Assembly (NCBI GenBank): GCA_036676195.1
Contig: JAKFDK010000094.1
Coordinates: forward strand, 1-5,887
Direction: 5' to 3'
Length of the DNA: 5,887 nucleotides
Source of the DNA: JAKFDK01 sp036676195
GTDB lineage: Bacteria > Bacillota > Sulfobacillia > Symbiobacteriales > ZC4RG38
The notes under the pieces: generated by a model
The model's database searches: none
Seen by the model: only the letters and a program-made list of their open reading frames with translations
What the model was told of the DNA's origin: nothing
Position numbers and translations under genes: made by a program
Part shown: positions 5,469 through 5,887 of the stretch, in pieces
Position numbering within the stretch: position 1 is the stretch's first letter
Layout: each line of letters opens with the position of its first letter

Positions 5469-5564
5469 GTGGAACTGATCGATTCCCATGTGCACATCTG
5501 GCCGCCTGGGACTAAGCCACCGGATTTCGGCTCGCCCTTTCTACCCGGGCTCCAAGAAGGTTGA
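5469..5564 (+). pseudogene. Amidohydrolase, N-terminal stub
   Basis: From a GTG at 5469, with a good ribosome binding site (GAGGGGGAAGAGG) just upstream, the frame reads VELIDSHVHIWPPGTKPP and stops at TGA 5562-5564 after 31 codons. The pattern I-D-S-H-V-H-I-W is the first metal-binding HxH strand of metal-dependent amidohydrolases (amidohydrolase_2, TIM-barrel hydrolases and decarboxylases of about 280-350 aa). The HxH residues are His7 and His9. No continuation of the family appears in any frame before the next gene starts at 5609, so nearly all of the gene has been lost, most likely by deletion. The match is short but specific. Substrate cannot be told. Confidence 0.6.
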
Positions 5565-5608
5565 ACGTTTAGCCGGGGCGAATTGCTCCCCCACGGTAGG
5601 TGAAGCCT

Positions 5609-5887
5609 ATGAGCACGATTTTCCGCAGCAAGTTCATCCCCCCTGCCCCAGGGGGGTACATCGTACGTCCCCGGCTGACCCGCAGCCCCCTCCCCGCACA
5701 GTTCCTAGTGATTCAGGGGCCCGCCGGTACCGGCAAGAGCATCTTCCTCGCCCAATGGCTGGCCGCCGCAGCCCCCGGTTGTACGACTCTGTTCTACCGG
5801 CTCGATGAGCAGGACCGGGACGGTGCCGTCTTTGCCGCCCATTTCGTGGCCGGGCTGAAGGAGCTCTGGGCCAACTGGCAGCCGTCC
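5609..5887 (+). CDS. LAL/MalT-type ATP-binding regulator, N-terminus, 3'-partial
   Basis: The frame opens at the ATG at 5609, with AGGTGA at 5598-5603 as ribosome binding site, and stays open to the window end (93 residues). The start (IFRSKFIPPAP, then VRPRLTRSPLP) matches the N-terminus of MalT-like large ATP-binding LuxR regulators, where the pattern is TKF-x-PP-x(n)-V-x-RPRL. Residues 37-44 (GPAGTGKS) are the Walker A motif, followed by FLAQWLA. The segment LFYRLDEQDRDGAVFAAHFVAGL matches the family's xWLSLDExDNDPxRFxxYL. Such proteins are about 800-1000 aa and end in a LuxR helix-turn-helix; that end lies outside the window. They usually activate nearby catabolic genes on sensing an inducer. 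The amidohydrolase remnant upstream may be part of a lost target operon, which is inference. A GC-only hairpin at 5638-5656 lies in the first codons. Confidence 0.8.
   Translation, partial: MSTIFRSKFIPPAPGGYIVRPRLTRSPLPAQFLVIQGPAGTGKSIFLAQWLAAAAPGCTTLFYRLDEQDRDGAVFAAHFVAGLKELWANWQPS
5638..5656 (+). repeat. GC-rich hairpin in the first codons of the LAL regulator
   Basis: CCCCCCT (5638-5644) pairs perfectly with AGGGGGG (5650-5656) around GCCCC, covering codons 10-16 of the regulator. A C6 run and a G6 run so close to a start codon make a strong RNA fold and two possible slippage tracts. The same bases encode the family-typical IPPAPGG, so coding need may explain part of it. Confidence 0.5.

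Overview
This is a high-GC bacterial window built around a mobile-element core. The core encodes two tyrosine recombinases and a small third protein, in the tnpA-tnpB-tnpC layout of the Tn554 family, and it sits among partial or broken chromosomal genes. The left flank carries most of a DsbC-type thiol isomerase that reads like the betaproteobacterial form. The right flank carries the start of a large ATP-binding (LAL/MalT-type) regulator, common in several high-GC phyla. The host cannot be fixed from the window; a proteobacterium is the simplest guess, but the right flank does not confirm it.

Layout. Positions 2-574 (+) hold dsbC, cut by the window edge at its 5' end and ending in an unrelated tail of about 43 residues. 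Positions 575-707 hold a short intergenic region with a possible promoter (-35 at 626, -10 at 650), a bulged hairpin (661-695) and a strong ribosome binding site. Positions 708-2075, 2068-4233 and 4199-4750 (+) hold tnpA-, tnpB- and tnpC-like genes, which overlap by 8 and 35 bases and are almost certainly one translationally coupled operon. Positions 4751-4930 hold no gene but five successive palindromes. Positions 4931-5275 (-) hold the C-terminal third of an MFS transporter. Positions 5276-5468 hold no gene, but contain a hairpin and a perfect 12-bp palindrome. Positions 5469-5564 (+) hold the first 31 codons of an amidohydrolase, then a stop. Positions 5609-5887 (+) hold the N-terminus of a P-loop LAL-type regulator that runs off the window.

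How it works together. TnpA and TnpB both keep the tyrosine-recombinase catalytic set, so both look active. TnpB adds a long N-terminal region and a C-terminal Cys/His cluster. TnpC has a DNA-binding-like N-terminus and a C-terminal coiled coil, and is probably an accessory factor. No passenger gene lies inside the trio. Hairpins lie just inside both ends of the core, and one pair shares an arm motif; these are the best candidates for recombinase binding sites or folded substrates. The broken genes on both sides suggest that the site has gone through repeated insertions and deletions.
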